Origin: Escarpia spicata
Lineage: Eukaryota > Annelida > Polychaeta > Sabellida > Siboglinidae
Reading direction: 5' to 3'
Assembly: GCA_963995525.1 (NCBI GenBank)
Contig: OZ023210.1
Location: 25,114,073 to 25,178,072 of the forward strand
DNA: 64,000 bases
Under the pieces are notes generated by a model that was not told where the DNA came from, ran no database searches, and was given only the letters and a program-made list of their open reading frames with translations. Position numbers and translations under genes: made by a program. Below are positions 11,101-24,365 of the stretch, one piece after another (positions within the stretch are counted from its first letter, which is position 1; the number at the start of each line of letters is the position of its first letter).

Positions 11101-14100
11101 TGAAGGTGGCAATAATAAATTAGATTTTTAAAGAGATACAAGATAAGAAGATAAAGATAATGTGGGCAGTAAACACATCGGAGTGCAGTGGGTTGTCATT
11201 TCCTTGAGTGGCCATTATTCCGATTAATAGAGCTGTACCTATTTGGCCAGTTAATGTGTTTGTGGACACCCTGTTTTTCTGTGGTTAAAAAACGTGGTTA
11301 AAAGGGTGACTAACTTTGGTAGAATACCCAGTGCAGGTTAACTATTACCGTGTCAAATGTTGCATGGTCAAAGAAGTGCATTGTGTTTTCCCATTTCTTA
11401 GTCTGCTAACTTACGGTAATGCAGGTGATAATATGTTGACTTTTACGTGTTCTTATTTATGATTTTGTTTTATTTTTCTACAACAAATACAAATCTGTGA
11501 ATATTCGAAAGACGATCATCAACACATTAATGTACTTCATTCTTTAGACGTCATTCACCACACAAGAAATGTCATTTTCATTTCAGATTATTTTGACCAT
11601 GTTTTATATTGTTTTCATAAGAATCCAAGACGCAGTTATAAAAGAATGCCAACGAAATGGAATGGTTTTTACACAATGTGAATGAAAACTGAATACTAAC
11701 ACAAACATCCGGCTTATTTTTGAAACTCCGATACTCGGAATCGTTTGTTGCCGTTTTGGCCTCCCGGAAAGACATGCAGCCGCATATTACCTGTGCCAAG
11801 AGAATTCGACTCTGGAGGCGCCGGTGGCTCTCCTTTCCTCTCTGCTTGGTTACTAAACCTCGACAACAACAGGAGCTTTGTGTGTAGACAGACTTCTGTT
11901 TAACACAGGACGTAGAAGCCAACTAAACAGTGGTGTCAGAAATCACAGTACAATCGTCAACCTTAGATCACTTCTCAGGTGAATCATGCCAAATTCCTCT
12001 TGATGCTGTTGGTTTGTACCTACTAAAAAAGTGTTTATTTCCTATTTTAGTTCCAGCAGGTCCAATGACACTTTTTCAGTGTTATTTTCAAGAATTACAA
12101 TGAGCCCACAACAGTTTTTTCTATTTCTCAGCATGGGATCTCCTACTTCATTGACACCAACCGTTTTAGTGTCTCTTCTGATAGATACATGCAAAGTGGG
12201 GTTAACAAAATTGCCCGAGGTATGAAAGAACAGAAGGTGGAAATTAACTGTGGTCTCACAATTGAAAGTCGGGGAGGAGTGGGTCTAGTAACAAGACCGC
12301 TGCTGCTGCATTGAAATAACAGTGAATGTTTGTGTATATAAATTGTGTAAATTTGAGTAGAAGGTGCGATAATTTAAGGAATTTTTTTTTTCTTCTCAGC
12401 ACTGAGGTATATAGCATTGTGTTTTTGAGTCAAACCACCAAAGGAGTCAAGTGTGATTAAGGAGATTGTGCCTTTGTCCCTTTTGATGTCATTAATACAT
12501 GACTCAGCCGTCTTTGTGATGGTTGATGTGTATCACTGACACGTCCACGCCCATAACTGTTCACCCCTCTTGTTTAGTTCATCTTGATACACCCGTGCTT
12601 TGTCGAATGCATTTGTCCCGGCTAAAAAGCATTCTTCGAAACAGTAATGTGTGAAATGGCAATGTCTTTTTTAGGCAGCGATAAAAATACCTGGAGTGAA
12701 AATAATAATGATTGCAACTGAAATTCCACCCGGGTGACTTGGTCTGCTTGTAGAAACAACTTATATTACGTATTCGCTTTTTGTTGGATACACAGAAAAC
12801 CAAAAGCGGCATTAATTTCTGCACGCTGTGAGATTTGGCTTTGATTGGTTTTGATTTAAACACAGCATGTGCCATTGAGCAGAATTAATGTTCCTTTGCA
12901 CCGTTTATTAGACCGGCACTGACCAATCAATAAAGGTGTGACATTTGATGATGACAGCCCTCGTGATGACCACATGAGTCACCGACACGACCCCCAACAA
13001 TGTCGCGGGGGTGACAAAACAATTGAATTTTCACACATCTCGACACAGCTCCACAAATTTACCTCACCTTGAGTTCCCGCATCGACTTTATTACGGGTCA
13101 ATTTATTTCAAGTGCTACACATCCATCCAGCGAGCATTGTGCATTGATGCATGTCATCAGTCACCGCAGTGACACCTGGGGAGAGGGTAAAAATAGACCA
13201 TTATGCGAGCGGAGAAGTTTTTAAATTGCTGTCATTGGGTTGTGCTGTTATATGGACCTATTAAGGGATCTTTTACGGGTTCATTTGGGTATTCTTGAAG
13301 GCGCCAATATTTCAGAAGCTCAGATTGACATAGGATGTTTGTGTGGCACTGTGGGTCCGGTGGGTCACCCCACTGTGCCCTACCCTGGGATCTAAACCTA
13401 CCCTTTTCTGACCTGGCTTGACCCTGCAAGATGGGGTGTGCTGTTTTGCAAATCATTGGTTTTTCAACTTTATGACTGACTTTGTAGTAGCATTTTGTTT
13501 TTATGTAAATTATAGCAGCAGCATTGTGTGAAATAGTGCATGGAATTAGCAACAACCAAATATATTTGAACTCTTTCCTGGGTAGACAGCCCTCTTATTT
13601 TACACCCTGCTGTGGGCTGACGATTTGAAGATGGCTTTGCTTGTATTAAAATTAGAATATCTTGACAACCGATGTACAAAATCATGTGAAATGAATTACA
13701 TTGTACATAAAATGAATGTGTGAATAACTTGCTGTTGAAATTGCTGTGTTGCAATCAATTAAGTTTCAGATGCTGAAACACAGTTCAAAACTTACAAAGA
13801 AAAACATATAAACTTCCATCATCCTATACACTAAAAATCACAGCACCTATCATAAGTTGTCCAATGAAGCAACTGTAGCCGCGTGTGTTAATTTTGTCCT
13901 AATAAAACACTTATCCAATTCTGATGGTTAATTCTTGAATTACAATTCATTTTGTCAATGACATCAACAACCGTGAAAACATCAAATTCTTAATTTACAA
14001 AATAGCTACTGTCTACCGATCATATTAAGGACTGGAATTTTCTGTTCCAGTGCAAAATTAACATTCAAAATTATGAAAGTTAGCGAACTCTTTCACAAGT

Positions 14101-14344
14101 ATGTGTTCCCTTAACAGCAGCAGTGGGATAATACTAACAAAATACCGCTATAATAAACTAATGAAGCTAAGTACGGATGGTGCTCGATCAACAAGATGGC
14201 TGTATATATTGACGAAATGAAGATGGCGCTGAGGGGACATCTACTTCATATCTCTGCTTCGAAATGTCGCACAAACAGTGTAGTTGGATGATAATATGGT
14301 CTCCTTGTTCTTTGCTAACATTACTGATGTCCTCTTCCTGCTAC

Positions 14345-16487
14345 CACCTTCCAGGCTACACGTGCAAGTCTCTGCCTTGGTAGATGTAGTACATGCCCAG
14401 CTACTCTCCTTCTAGGCTACACATGCAAGTCTCTCCCTTGGTAGATGTAGTACATGCCCAGCTACTCTCCTTCTAGGCTACACATGCAAGTCTCTCCCTT
14501 GGTAGATGTAGTACATGCCCAGCTACTCTCCTTCTAGGCTACACATGCAAGTCTCTCCCTTGGTAGATGTAGTACATGCCCAGCTACTCTCCTTCTAGGC
14601 TACATGTGCAAGTCTCTCCCTTGGTAGATGTAGTACATGCCCAGCCACTCTCCTTCCAGGCTACATGTGCAAGTCTCTCCCTTGGTAGATGTAGTACATG
14701 CCCAGCTACTCTCCTTCCAGGCTACATGTGCAAGTCTCTCCCTTGGTAGATGTAGTACATGCCCAGCTACTCTCCTTCCAGGCTACACGTGCAAGTCTCT
14801 CCCTTGGTAAATGTAGTACATGCCCAGCTACTCTCCTTCCAGGCTACATGTGCAAGTCTCTCCCTTGGTAGATGTAGTACATGCCCAGCTACTCTCCTTC
14901 TAGGCTACACGTGCAAGTCTCTCCCTTGGTAGATGTAGTACATGCCCAGCTACTCTCCTTCCAGGCTACACGTGCAAGTCTCTCCCTTGGTAAATGTAGT
15001 ACATGCCCAGCTACTCTCCTTCCAGGCTACATGTGCAAGTCTCTCCCTTGGTAGATGTAGTACATGCCCAGCCACTCTCCTTCCAGGCTACATGTGCAAG
15101 TCTCTCCCTTGGTAGATGTAGTACATGCCCAGCCACTCTCCTTCCAGGCTACATGTGCAAGTCTCTCCCTTGGTAGATGTAGTACATGCCCAGCTACTCT
15201 CCTTCCAGGCTACATGTGCAAGTCTCTCCCTTGGTAGATGTAGTACATGCCCAGCTACTCTCCTTCCAGGCTACATGTGCAAGTCTCTCCCTTGGTAGAT
15301 GTAGTACATGCCCAGCTACTCTCCTTCCAGGCTACATGTGCAAGTCTCTCCCTTGGTAGATGTAGTACATGCCCAGCTACTCTCCTTCCAGGCTACACGT
15401 GCAAGTCTCTCCCTTGGTAAATGTAGTACATGCCCAGCTACTCTCCTTCCAGGCTACATGTGCAAGTCTCTCCCTTGGTAGATGTAGTACATGCCCAGCT
15501 ACTCTCCTTCTAGGCTACACGTGCAAGTCTCTCCCTTGGTAGATGTAGTACATGCCCAGCTACTCTCCTTCCAGGCTACACGTGCAAGTCTCTCCCTTGG
15601 TAGATGTAGTACATGCCCAGCTACTCTCCTTCCAGGCTACACGTGCAAGTCTCTCCCTTGGTAGATGTAGTACATGCCCAGCCACTCTCCTTCCAGGCTA
15701 CACGTGCAAGTCTCTCCCTTGGTAGATGTAGTACATGCCCAGCAACTCTCCTTCCAGGCTACATGTGCAAGTCTCTCCCTTGGTAGATGTAGTACATGCC
15801 CAGCCACTCTCCTTCCAGGCTACATGTGCAAGTCTCTCCCTTGGTAGATGTAGTACATGCCCAGCCACTCTCCTTCCAGGCTACATGTGCAAGTCTCTCC
15901 CTTGGTAGATGTAGTACATGCCCAGCCACTCTCCTTCCAGGCTACATGTGCAAGTCTCTCCCTTGGTAGATGTAGTACATGCCCAGCCACTCTCCTTCCA
16001 GGCTACATGTGCAAGTCTCTCCCTTGGTAGATGTAGTACATGCCCAGCTACTCTCCTTCCAGGCTACATGTGCAAGTCTCTCCCTTGGTAGATGTAGTAC
16101 ATGCCCAGCTACTCTCCTTCCAGGCTACATGTGCAAGTCTCTCCCTTGGTAGATGTAGTACATGCCCAGCCACTCTCCTTCCAGGCTACATGTGCAAGTC
16201 TCTCCCTTGGTAGATGTAGTACATGCCCAGCCACTCTCCTTCCAGGCTACATGTGCAAGTCTCTCCCTTGGTAGATGTAGTACATGCCCAGCTACTCTCC
16301 TTCCAGGCTACATGTGCAAGTCTCTCCCCTGGTAGATGTAGTACATGCCCAGCCACTCTCCTTCCAGGCTACATGTGCAAGTCTCTCCCTTGGTAGATGT
16401 AGTACATGCCCAGCTACTCTCCTTCCAGGCTACATGTGCAAGTCTCTCCCTTGGTAGATGTAGTACATGCCCAGCTACTCTCCTTCG
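14345..16487. repeat. 61-bp minisatellite, about 35 copies, derived from LINE coding sequence
   Basis: Successive 60-column lines shift by one base, which gives a 61-bp period. Units (CTTCCAGGCTACATGTGCAA, GTCTCTCCCTTGGTAGATG, TAGTACATGCCCAGCTACT) are nearly identical; the main variants are ACACGT/ACATGT, CCAGCTA/CCAGCCA and TTCTAGG/TTCCAGG. On the minus strand the unit encodes VAGHVLHLPRERLAHVA, part of a LINE reverse transcriptase C-terminus. The flanking sequence at 16488-16655 continues the same LINE frame. The unit length is not a multiple of three, so the frame rotates through the array and the array encodes no protein. Confidence 0.95.
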
Positions 16488-16655
16488 CCCACACTTGACG
16501 ATGTCACGCAGTCTCTCCAGACCTGCCCTCCTCATCACATCTTCAGTGGTGATGTGCTCTCTCCATGAACTGAAACAATTAAGACATCGCCGGTGGAAGT
16601 TGTCCAATTTTGTGGATATCCTCACCGTATTCTTCCACGTCTCATAGGCATATGT
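16488..16655 (-). mobile_element. LINE fragment adjoining and seeding the 61-bp array
   Basis: The minus strand reads YETWKNTVRISTKLDNFHRR, then CLNCFSSWREHITTEDVMRR, then AGLERLRDIVKCGRRRVAGH, and runs into the array unit. ETWK, NFHRRCL and LRRRR/GHVLRLPRER-like words are typical of the region after the reverse transcriptase domain in RTE-like or CR1-like LINEs. The insert is short and cut off on both sides: by the array at 16487 and by unrelated sequence near 16655. Confidence 0.85.
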
Positions 16656-16783
16656 CGTTATTGGTATTACAATTTACTTGTAAAGACGTAACTTTATAGT
16701 TCATTTGTACAGTTTATTATTTGTCTTTGGTGAAATTATTGGATGAATTATTCAAAACAATTTGTGAGATGTCGACAAAATTG

Positions 16784-16828
16784 TATATATATATATATAT
16801 ATATATCCATATATATATATATATATAC
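16784..16828. repeat. TA microsatellite
   Basis: About 20 TA units interrupted once by TCCA near 16807. The surrounding sequence is AT-rich intron. Confidence 0.95.
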
Positions 16829-19261
16829 ATTTGAGGACGATGTTTTAATGTTTGCTATGTTTATTTACCAGAATGTGTGGCTTCTGCAGATAAGGGTATC
16901 GCCCTGTTGTTACAGCCACCTACATAAGGGCAACATCCAACAGACAGACTTGTCTTGACAGGGATGTGTTTTCATATGACTTATCTATTGTCCGTCTTCC
17001 CCTCAATTGCTGTCATCAATACGATATTGTCACATGATTGTTGCCCTTATCACAGACATGGCTTTCCTGTGGGTTCATTTTCCTGGCGGACAGACAGCGT
17101 AATTGGATGGGTTGGTCAGTTGTAGTGGACATGAGGGTACTTTCAGTGTCCAGTTTCGGTCAGTTGGTTGTGCATAAACGGCCGCGGTCCAGTCGCTATA
17201 TAGAACAGTCACAGCGGAAATGACTGGGCATTTTGCTGATTGACTGATACTTTTGTGTAGAATATCAGTGGACTGTTATAGTTGATTGGCAGGTCTCATA
17301 TGCCTTGATTGACCGGAGGGGGATTTACTGATCTTTTGCCATTAAAATAAGGTCTGTACTGTTGTGTAAACATTAGCAGGAAGTTCTCTGACTTTCAATT
17401 TAGTCTTAATTTGGTCAAGAGTGTGGGAAGAAACGAACTTCAAATGAATAGTTTACTAATTGTATGTTTTGTTTACAATTTGAATGTTTTGCGCAAGCAA
17501 CTTTCACATTGCGAAAAGTTTTTCGGGTTTATTAATCAGGTAGGCAGCGTACCGTCAGCATATTTGTTCTAGTATTATTGAGAAATACTTGAATAAATGT
17601 TAACAAATGAAGAATCGTCATTGTACCTTTAAACGTAGATATGTTTGACTAATTACTAGCTTATGCAAGACAGACTAAAAAAGGATTGACTAAATATACC
17701 CAACACCCTGGCATGTTTTCACTAAGAAAGCTCATCATCCAGTTTTCTTTTTTCCAAGTAGTACTTGTTTGATTGTAAACACTAGACCCTCTCATTAGCG
17801 GCCACCCACCTGGCTTTCTCTATTTTTTCGTGACAACATACTTGGAAACACTCCATGTAAATCACCCCTTAAAGGTGACCTAAGGTCAGGTCATTTTCAA
17901 TTTGACAGCATTTAGGGTCACGTCAAGTGAAATCAAATAAGCCCAGTTAATGACCTTGCAATGGTGGAGTTGCAAAAATCATTTATGTTTTTCTTTATGC
18001 GTTCTGCTGTACAACTGTACGCAGATGTTGCATTGAGAATGTAGAGCTCCGTGGATCTCTAAACCACTGCTGTAAGAGTGTATTCCCATGAGGCAAAGGG
18101 TTACACATCAGTATTGTCGTGCTCCATTGAAAGCAGTGTTAAAAGCGATTCAGCCATGTGTATAAGGTTACGATTTGGGTTTAACAAAAATAACACTTTT
18201 TGCGTTTGTCTAGTATCTTCAGTAGTGTTTTCTTCAAATCCCGTAATGTTTTTGTTGAAAAAACCAATATGGATGATTCTGCCTGTCATTTGGTCCTCAA
18301 ACAAGCACGATTCTGTCTTCATAGATAGGGATCCACCCGTTGCTGACGCGTGCATTGGTTGCAAACTAACAACAACAATATCAGTGTAAGCCGGTGCACA
18401 GCAGAAGTTTCCCCTGTTCATGAATAATTTTTTGAAGGTGCAAAATTTCCCAGAAAACAGGTCTCAAAATCACTCGTATTATTCATCTGCCCTGGACACA
18501 GAAGTGTAACATTGATACAAGCCCAGTTACTGTTAGGATGTGGACGACTAGTTGGATTATTGGATTATTTCCAACCAAAGGGATATATATATCTCATTAA
18601 ACATCGTATTGCTACAGTTAACACTGTCAGTTGACACATGACAAGACATATGACTCATAGCAGCACTGCAACCATCAGCCTTCTTCACTCGTAGAAATAG
18701 GTATGATGTGTTCTTGTCCTACATCCAGTTCAAGTTGAACTTGTGAAGTAACATGTATATCCACTTTGTAAACTGTCAACTCTGGCCATCCACATCCAGA
18801 GTTGTGAAATGTAAACAAGCCACACAGTAGATTGATTGTCTCACATGGTATCAACCACTCTGTTCTAAACTGCCTTGATTGCGGCATTATGCAACAAGTT
18901 ATCACCGAGGCATTGCAGGAGAGATCTCTAAAGTTGGCTGTTTTTAACAGTCGGATGAGTTAGCTTTTTCTACAATGGACGGCGTTCGTGTAAACAGGAA
19001 CACCCTTCAAATATGTTGGGTTTTGCTGCAAGTTTCTTCTTGCTGGGGTGTTTAACCGAGTTAAATTAAGCCATGTTTTCAGTCGTGAGTTGGTGTGTCA
19101 CAGCCTGCCCTGGTTGTTAGACTCCACTGACTGGTTGTCACTGTCAGTCCATAAAGGTGACATCTGACAGCAAGGTGGAGCTCCTGTTTGTGGTAGATTG
19201 TTCACACATCTATGACAACAAGGCATGGTACAGACGTAGGTGAAGCAACTGCAGAGCTGAC

Positions 19262-19870
19262 TGTGCAAAGGGGTGAGTTGGTTATGAGCTGGTTATGCAA
19301 TACAATGGGTTGGTTATGCAATGAGGTGGGTTGGTTATTCAAAACAATGAGTTTGTTATGCAAGGGGTTGAGTTGGTTATTCCAAGGGTGAGTTGTTTAT
19401 TCAATGGGGAGATGGTTACGCACAGGGTGAGTTGGTTATACAATGGGGAGATGGTTACGCACAGGGTGAGTTGGTTATTCAAAGGCAGAGTTGATTCGTT
19501 GGGAAGAGGTGGTTATGCAAATTTATGCAAATACAGTGTTATGCAATAGTGTTTTGGTTATTCAAAGCATTGTTGTTGGGTATGTAATGGGGTGAGTTGG
19601 TTATTCAAAGGGGCGAATTGGTTATGCAATAGAGTGAATTAGTTATTCAAAGCAGTGAATTATGTAGTAGAGTGAGTTGGTTATGAAACGGGGAGAGTTG
19701 GTTATACAAACTGGTGAGTTGATTTGGTTATACAAAGTGGTGAGTTGATTTGGTTATGCAATGGGGTGTGTTGGTTATTCAAAGGGTGAGTTGATTTGGT
19801 TATGCAGTGGAGTGTGTTGGTTATTCAAAAACTAAGTTTATTAAACGGGGAGAGTTGGTTGTACAAATTG
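19262..19870. repeat. degenerate GAGTTGGTTATGCAA repeats
   Basis: More than 20 imperfect units of about 22-32 bp built from GGTGAGTTGGTTATGCAA and GGTGAGTTGGTTATTCAAAG, with spacing that drifts. It looks like an old, partly decayed minisatellite. The open frames across it are artefacts. Confidence 0.85.
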
Positions 19871-20819
19871 GTTCACAATGTCTCAGAAGGTTGCAAGTCT
19901 GTGATCATGCCGAACGCATTCAGGTTTGCTGGTGAACGTCTCTGTGTTGACATTAAGATGAAAGGGTTAACGCTAGGGTCATGGGCTGGGCTGTGGAAAG
20001 ACGTTGGTTGTGCCTAATTGGTCGATATGAAGAGATTCCCTGGCATGTTGTGAGTTCTTGATGATACCACCTAAGACCCTTGTGATTGTGGCCATTATCT
20101 AGCCAGGCAGGGCAGTCTCTGCTCATTGAATCACTGCCTTTCTAACGTTGTCAGCACCTTCTAGACTGTACCATTACCTCATTATATGTTCTATGGTTCC
20201 TACTCATCTAACAGTTAGCATCATTAATGCATGTGTTATGCTACCAGTGATGGACTCAGTCGGTGATTGGAGTCACAGCTGGAAGAGCTGTGGTGCTGCT
20301 GTAGCTGTACCAGTGGTAGCATAGCATCGTATTATTTTATACGATCATTTCTTTGCTACCATTTCACAGAAAACAGTACAGTAGTATAATTTCCATAACA
20401 TCTAAATACCTAGGAATCCGAGCTTATTGATGCAACAAATCAGAATTGTATGGCACGATGTCCTGTCATGAACGTGGACGTGAAAAGTCAAATCTGAGAA
20501 ACCTATGCTATGATATGCCGCACAATTTTTCCTGTCTCGAAAACTGATCACTGAGACAGTAGTATGTGTATTTATATTATTACTGCCTTACCCTCCCACG
20601 GAGCAATAAGCCAGGGGCGTCAGTTATCACCACTACAGTGCCGTTATCTGGAGATCACCTCTTGACTATCTCAGATAGAAGAAAGGTCTTCCAAAAAAGT
20701 AAATAACTCAAAATAACTATTGTGGTGTTTTCTGAAATACCAATTGGTAGAGGAGAGGCCAAAGGTCGACGGAAGCGAATGATCACAGAAAAGGGCGAGT
20801 GGACCTCGGTGCCTTGGAG

Positions 20820-20945
20820 GAGATGTACTTGCAATTTTCCAAAGTTGACGTATTAATAAATAAATAATAATAAAATATGAAATTTGTATAGCGCCATAAT
20901 CACATAGTGCCCTATGGCGCTTTACACAATACAATAATAATTCCA
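20820..20945 (-). mobile_element. SINE 3' end with AGCGCC...GGCGCTATA tail
   Basis: Read on the minus strand: GTGTAAAGCGCCATAGGGCA, then TATGGCGCTATACAAATT, then a TATTATTATTTATTTATT tail. The paired AAAGCGC...GCGCTATA(C/T)AA words are the same 3' end as in the SINE at 42918-43225 (AAAAGCGCTTTGAGCA...ACTGCGCTATGTAA). The 5' tRNA-like part is not recognisable, so this is probably a 5'-truncated copy. Confidence 0.6.
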
Positions 20946-21235
20946 CTAAATATGTAGATCATAAAATAGTATGTTAAGTAATTTATGAACAGTATAACAA
21001 AGAATCGTATGTATATCGCATTAAATAGTGTAAAAGTTATTTCAATATACGGGCATTATACCTAAAATGTATATGTGGCATAAAATAATTTAATAATTAA
21101 TGACACTAAGAGTCATGAAATTATAAGGATCAAGTGAGATTAAAATAGTAAAATGATACATTATGAGTATGGAATTAAATAAAAGATACTAATAATAATA
21201 ATAAATATTAGGCGAGATTAAAACCGTTAGACATG
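20946..21235. other. AT-rich intronic stretch
   Basis: Strongly A+T-rich, with loosely repeated CATAAAATA, TTAATAAT and AATAATAATAATAAATATT words. Similar sequence recurs at 44870-45250 and 55980-56175. No coding potential is seen. Confidence 0.6.
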
Positions 21236-22956
21236 TTTTGTTCAGGCATTAATCATATTCCTGAATAGAAAGATGTTTAGCTGCCGTATTCATACATAGA
21301 TTGTGTCAGCACCTACATGGTAGCAGTCTCCATCTGCATTTAACTAGATTTAACAAGAGAATTAACTCTAGATGGCAGGTGAACAAGGAAGCCCTTTGGC
21401 ATATCGAGAGTCCAACCCTGTTATCTATGTGTATCCCGCCCTTCTGAGGTATGTGTCAATTTTATTTTTAAACATTCATGATACTAGCACCCACACTATC
21501 AGCGGATTATTTGTTCCATTCATTTACAGTCCTTTGCACATAGAAAGTCTACAACAGATAACGTACTGTTGTTGGCCTTCAACCAGAAGCTTTCTTTTTA
21601 CCTCGGCCAAGAATGGTTCATCTGATTAAAAACAATTTCATAGAGATAGTGTCTGAAACCATGCCATGGATATCGGTGTGACAGAACCTCTGTCTGTAGC
21701 AGTTGGGCTGTAGTTTCTACAAGTCTGCTAGACACTCTTCCTTCTTATTACACTGTGATTAATCAGTAATTATGGGATATGTTTTTTAGACTATCCCTAT
21801 CAGTGACTGATGAGATTTTAAATACTACTCTTGTGGTCATATCTATACAGGTAAAAACATATATTTTACTTTGAAAAATACTTATCTGTGATGATGCATC
21901 ATCCAACGTGACTGTTCACGCTATGTTTTATTAAACTACTTTAGTTATAATGATGCTAACTGATCCGTGGTGACTGTAAACTAGTAATGTACCTGTCAAT
22001 ATTACAACAATGTCACTACTAAAATATACCTAATGTCAACATTTCAAATGTAGCAACTAGTGGGATACCGTTAGTTCCGGGCAAATATGTGCACAGTTAC
22101 ATTTAGCAATTTGTTTGGGATTTCACTCATCTGTAACTAGAGGGTTAGCAGTGACGGTTCAACCTTGTTGTCACCTTGGAGTTAGGAGCATGGTGTTGGT
22201 GTTCCATCCCTGTTATTAGCTTCACTAGCAGCAGCCTCCGCAGCTGTCTACATCGCCTGGACAGATCATCTGATTTACCTCGGTCATCTGTTGGCATTTA
22301 CACATCTGGTTGCGCTGCAATTATTTAATGATCGACACGTCATTTCCCTCTCCCAAGTTGTTCCTTCACACAGGGTGTTTCTGTTGGATCAGAGCAAAGT
22401 CTCATGTGTCGATGAGATGTTGTGCGTAATTATTTTAATTAGGTGAATAAATATTATTACTTCAGTACTATCATTGTCATGTGAAATCCCATTAATGTAT
22501 CTTAATTGTGAGTGTGTCTATATTAGATTTTATAAACATATACTGGTGAATTTTGGGGGGGATTGTTAGCCTACTTGGTTTTATGCCTGGCTCTGTTTAA
22601 TGAAACCTACTTGGTGGCTCCCATGAGAGTTGCTTCATATTTGTTTTACATTTATACTTTAGCTATTTATTCTTATATAATTATTTCATTAGTGATTATA
22701 TTTGGGCCAAATAAAAACGTGTGTCTGTCCTTCCGTCTGATTACTTGGAGTGTGACTCTGTGACTAGCAACAAGAGATGAGATCACCTGAAGGTGTCTTA
22801 TGTGTGCCTCGATGTGGTATCATTGTTGGGGATGGCGTTGTGGAGACACTGCAATGAAGACTTGTGTTCAGATGTTTCGTTGGCCGTCTGGCAGCTCTGT
22901 ATTTTTGGCTCGAGTATAGAAAATGTTTTTTTTAGTTCTGTATGAATTGGCTACAA

Positions 22957-23925
22957 GCCATGGTGCATGTTGGTTGGTGTTTAGGACTGTGGTGCATGTT
23001 GGTTGGTGTTTAGGACTGTGGTGCATGTTGGTTGGTGTTTAGGACTGTGGTGCATGTTGGTTGGTGTTTAGGACTGTGGTGCATGTTGGTTGGTGTTTAG
23101 GACTGTGGTGCATGTTGGTTGGTGTTTAGGACTGTGGTGCATGTTGGTTGGTGTTTAGGACTGTGGTGCATGTTGGTTGGTGTTTAGGGCCATGGTGCAT
23201 GTTGGTTGGTGTTTAGGGCTATGGTGCATGTTGGTTGGTGTTTAGGGCTATGGTGCATGTTGGTAGGTGTTTAGGGCTATGGTGCATGTTGGTAGGTGTT
23301 TATGGTATGGTGCATGTTGGTAGGTGTTTAGGGCTATGGTTCATGTTGGTAGGTGTTTAGGGCTATGGTGCATGTTGGTAGGTGTTTAGGGCTATGGTGC
23401 ATGTTGGTAGGTGTTTAGGGCTATGGTGCATGTTGGTAGGTGTTTAGGGCTATGGTGCATGTTGGTAGGTGTTTAGGGCAATGGTGCATGTTGGTAGGTG
23501 TTTAGGGCTATGGTGCATGTTGGTAGGTGTTTAGCGCTATGGTGCATGTTGGTAGGTGTTTAGGGCTATGGTGCATGTTGGTAGGTGTTTAGGGCCATGG
23601 TGCATGTTGGTTGGTGTTTAGGGCTATGGTGCATGTTGGTAGGTGTTTAGGGCTATGGTGCATGTTGGTAGGTGTTTAGGGCCATGGTGCATGTTGGTAG
23701 GTGTTTAGGGCCATGGTGCATGTTGGTAGGTGTTTAGGGCCATGGTGCATGTTGGTAGGTGTTTAGGGCCATGGTGCATGTTGGTAGGTGTTTAGGGCCA
23801 TGGTGCATGTTGGTAGGTGTTTAGGGCCATGGTGCATGTTGGTAGGTGTTTAGGGCCATGGTGCATGTTGGTAGGTGTTTAGGGCCATGGTGCATGTTGG
23901 TAGGTGTTTAGGGCCATGGTGCATC
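22957..23925. repeat. 29-bp minisatellite, about 33 copies in graded blocks
   Basis: The unit is GGTGCATGTTGGTTGGTGTT followed by TAGGACTGT (29 bp; lines shift by two bases per 60). About the first eight units carry TTGG and GGACTGTGG, the middle ones TAGG and GGGCTATGG, and the last ones TAGG and GGGCCATGG. Adjacent units are almost identical, which points to recent expansion in blocks. No spacers separate the units, so it is not a CRISPR. Confidence 0.97.
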
Positions 23926-23984
23926 GTGGCGGATGAGAATCCAAACAGCCACTTCCAATGGCTGAAGATGACAACCATTGATTG

Positions 23985-24365
23985 TGTTTATGTTACAGAG
24001 ACAAGTGTGATTGTTATACTGGTTGTGTGTGTGTTACAATAGTTGTGTTTGTGTTACATTCCTTGTGTTTATGTTACATTACTTGTGTTTATGTTACAGT
24101 GGTTGTTGTTGTGTGTGTGTTACAGTACTGTGTTTGTGTTAGATTACTTGTGTTTGTGATACAGAAGCGAGTCTGGTTGTTACATTGGTAGTGATTGTGT
24201 TACAGTACTTGTGTCTGTGTTACACTGGTAGTGTTTGTGTTACAGTACTTGTGTTTGTGTTACAGTACTTGTGTCTGTGTTACAGTACTTGTGTCTGTGT
24301 TACACTGGTAGTGTTTGTGTTACAGTACTTGTGTTTGTGTTACAGTAGCTGTGTTTGTGTTACAG
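23985..24365 (+). repeat. ~20-bp array ending exactly at the exon B splice acceptor
   Basis: About 19 units of TACTTGTGTTTGTGTTACAG with small changes. Most end in GTGTTACAG or a near form (ACAC, ACAT), so many units look like a 3' splice site. The last unit supplies the real acceptor of exon B. One unit at 24155-24174 reads ACAGAAGCGAGTC and matches the true junction ACAG|ACGCGAGTC at all but one base, as if the exon edge had been copied into the array. The plus frame that continues into exon B stays open from about 24185. Confidence 0.9.

Larger units (their letters stand above)
3727..24365 (+). other. intron A-B (20.6 kb)
   Basis: GT...AG intron of phase 1. Listed separately within it: TGTACAC-rich repeats, a decayed LINE with hairpins, one copy of a dispersed repeat near 5880, the 61-bp array and its LINE seed, a TA microsatellite, the 19.3-kb repeat cluster, a SINE end, a 29-bp array and a 20-bp array. 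I see no gene or recognisable element in 8130-14340, 16840-19260 or 21240-22950; open frames there are under 120 residues and have no domain. Confidence 0.85.

Noticed and set aside
14341..14348. Continuation of the LINE on the other side of the 61-bp array
   Set aside because: The minus-strand sequence beyond 14345 has a vague GGxRxRG-like start but soon meets stops and no clear LINE words, so it was not annotated.
22957..23925. Possible CRISPR (29-bp direct repeats)
   Set aside because: Repeats are head-to-tail without spacers, in a eukaryotic intron. The same applies to 48327-49940.
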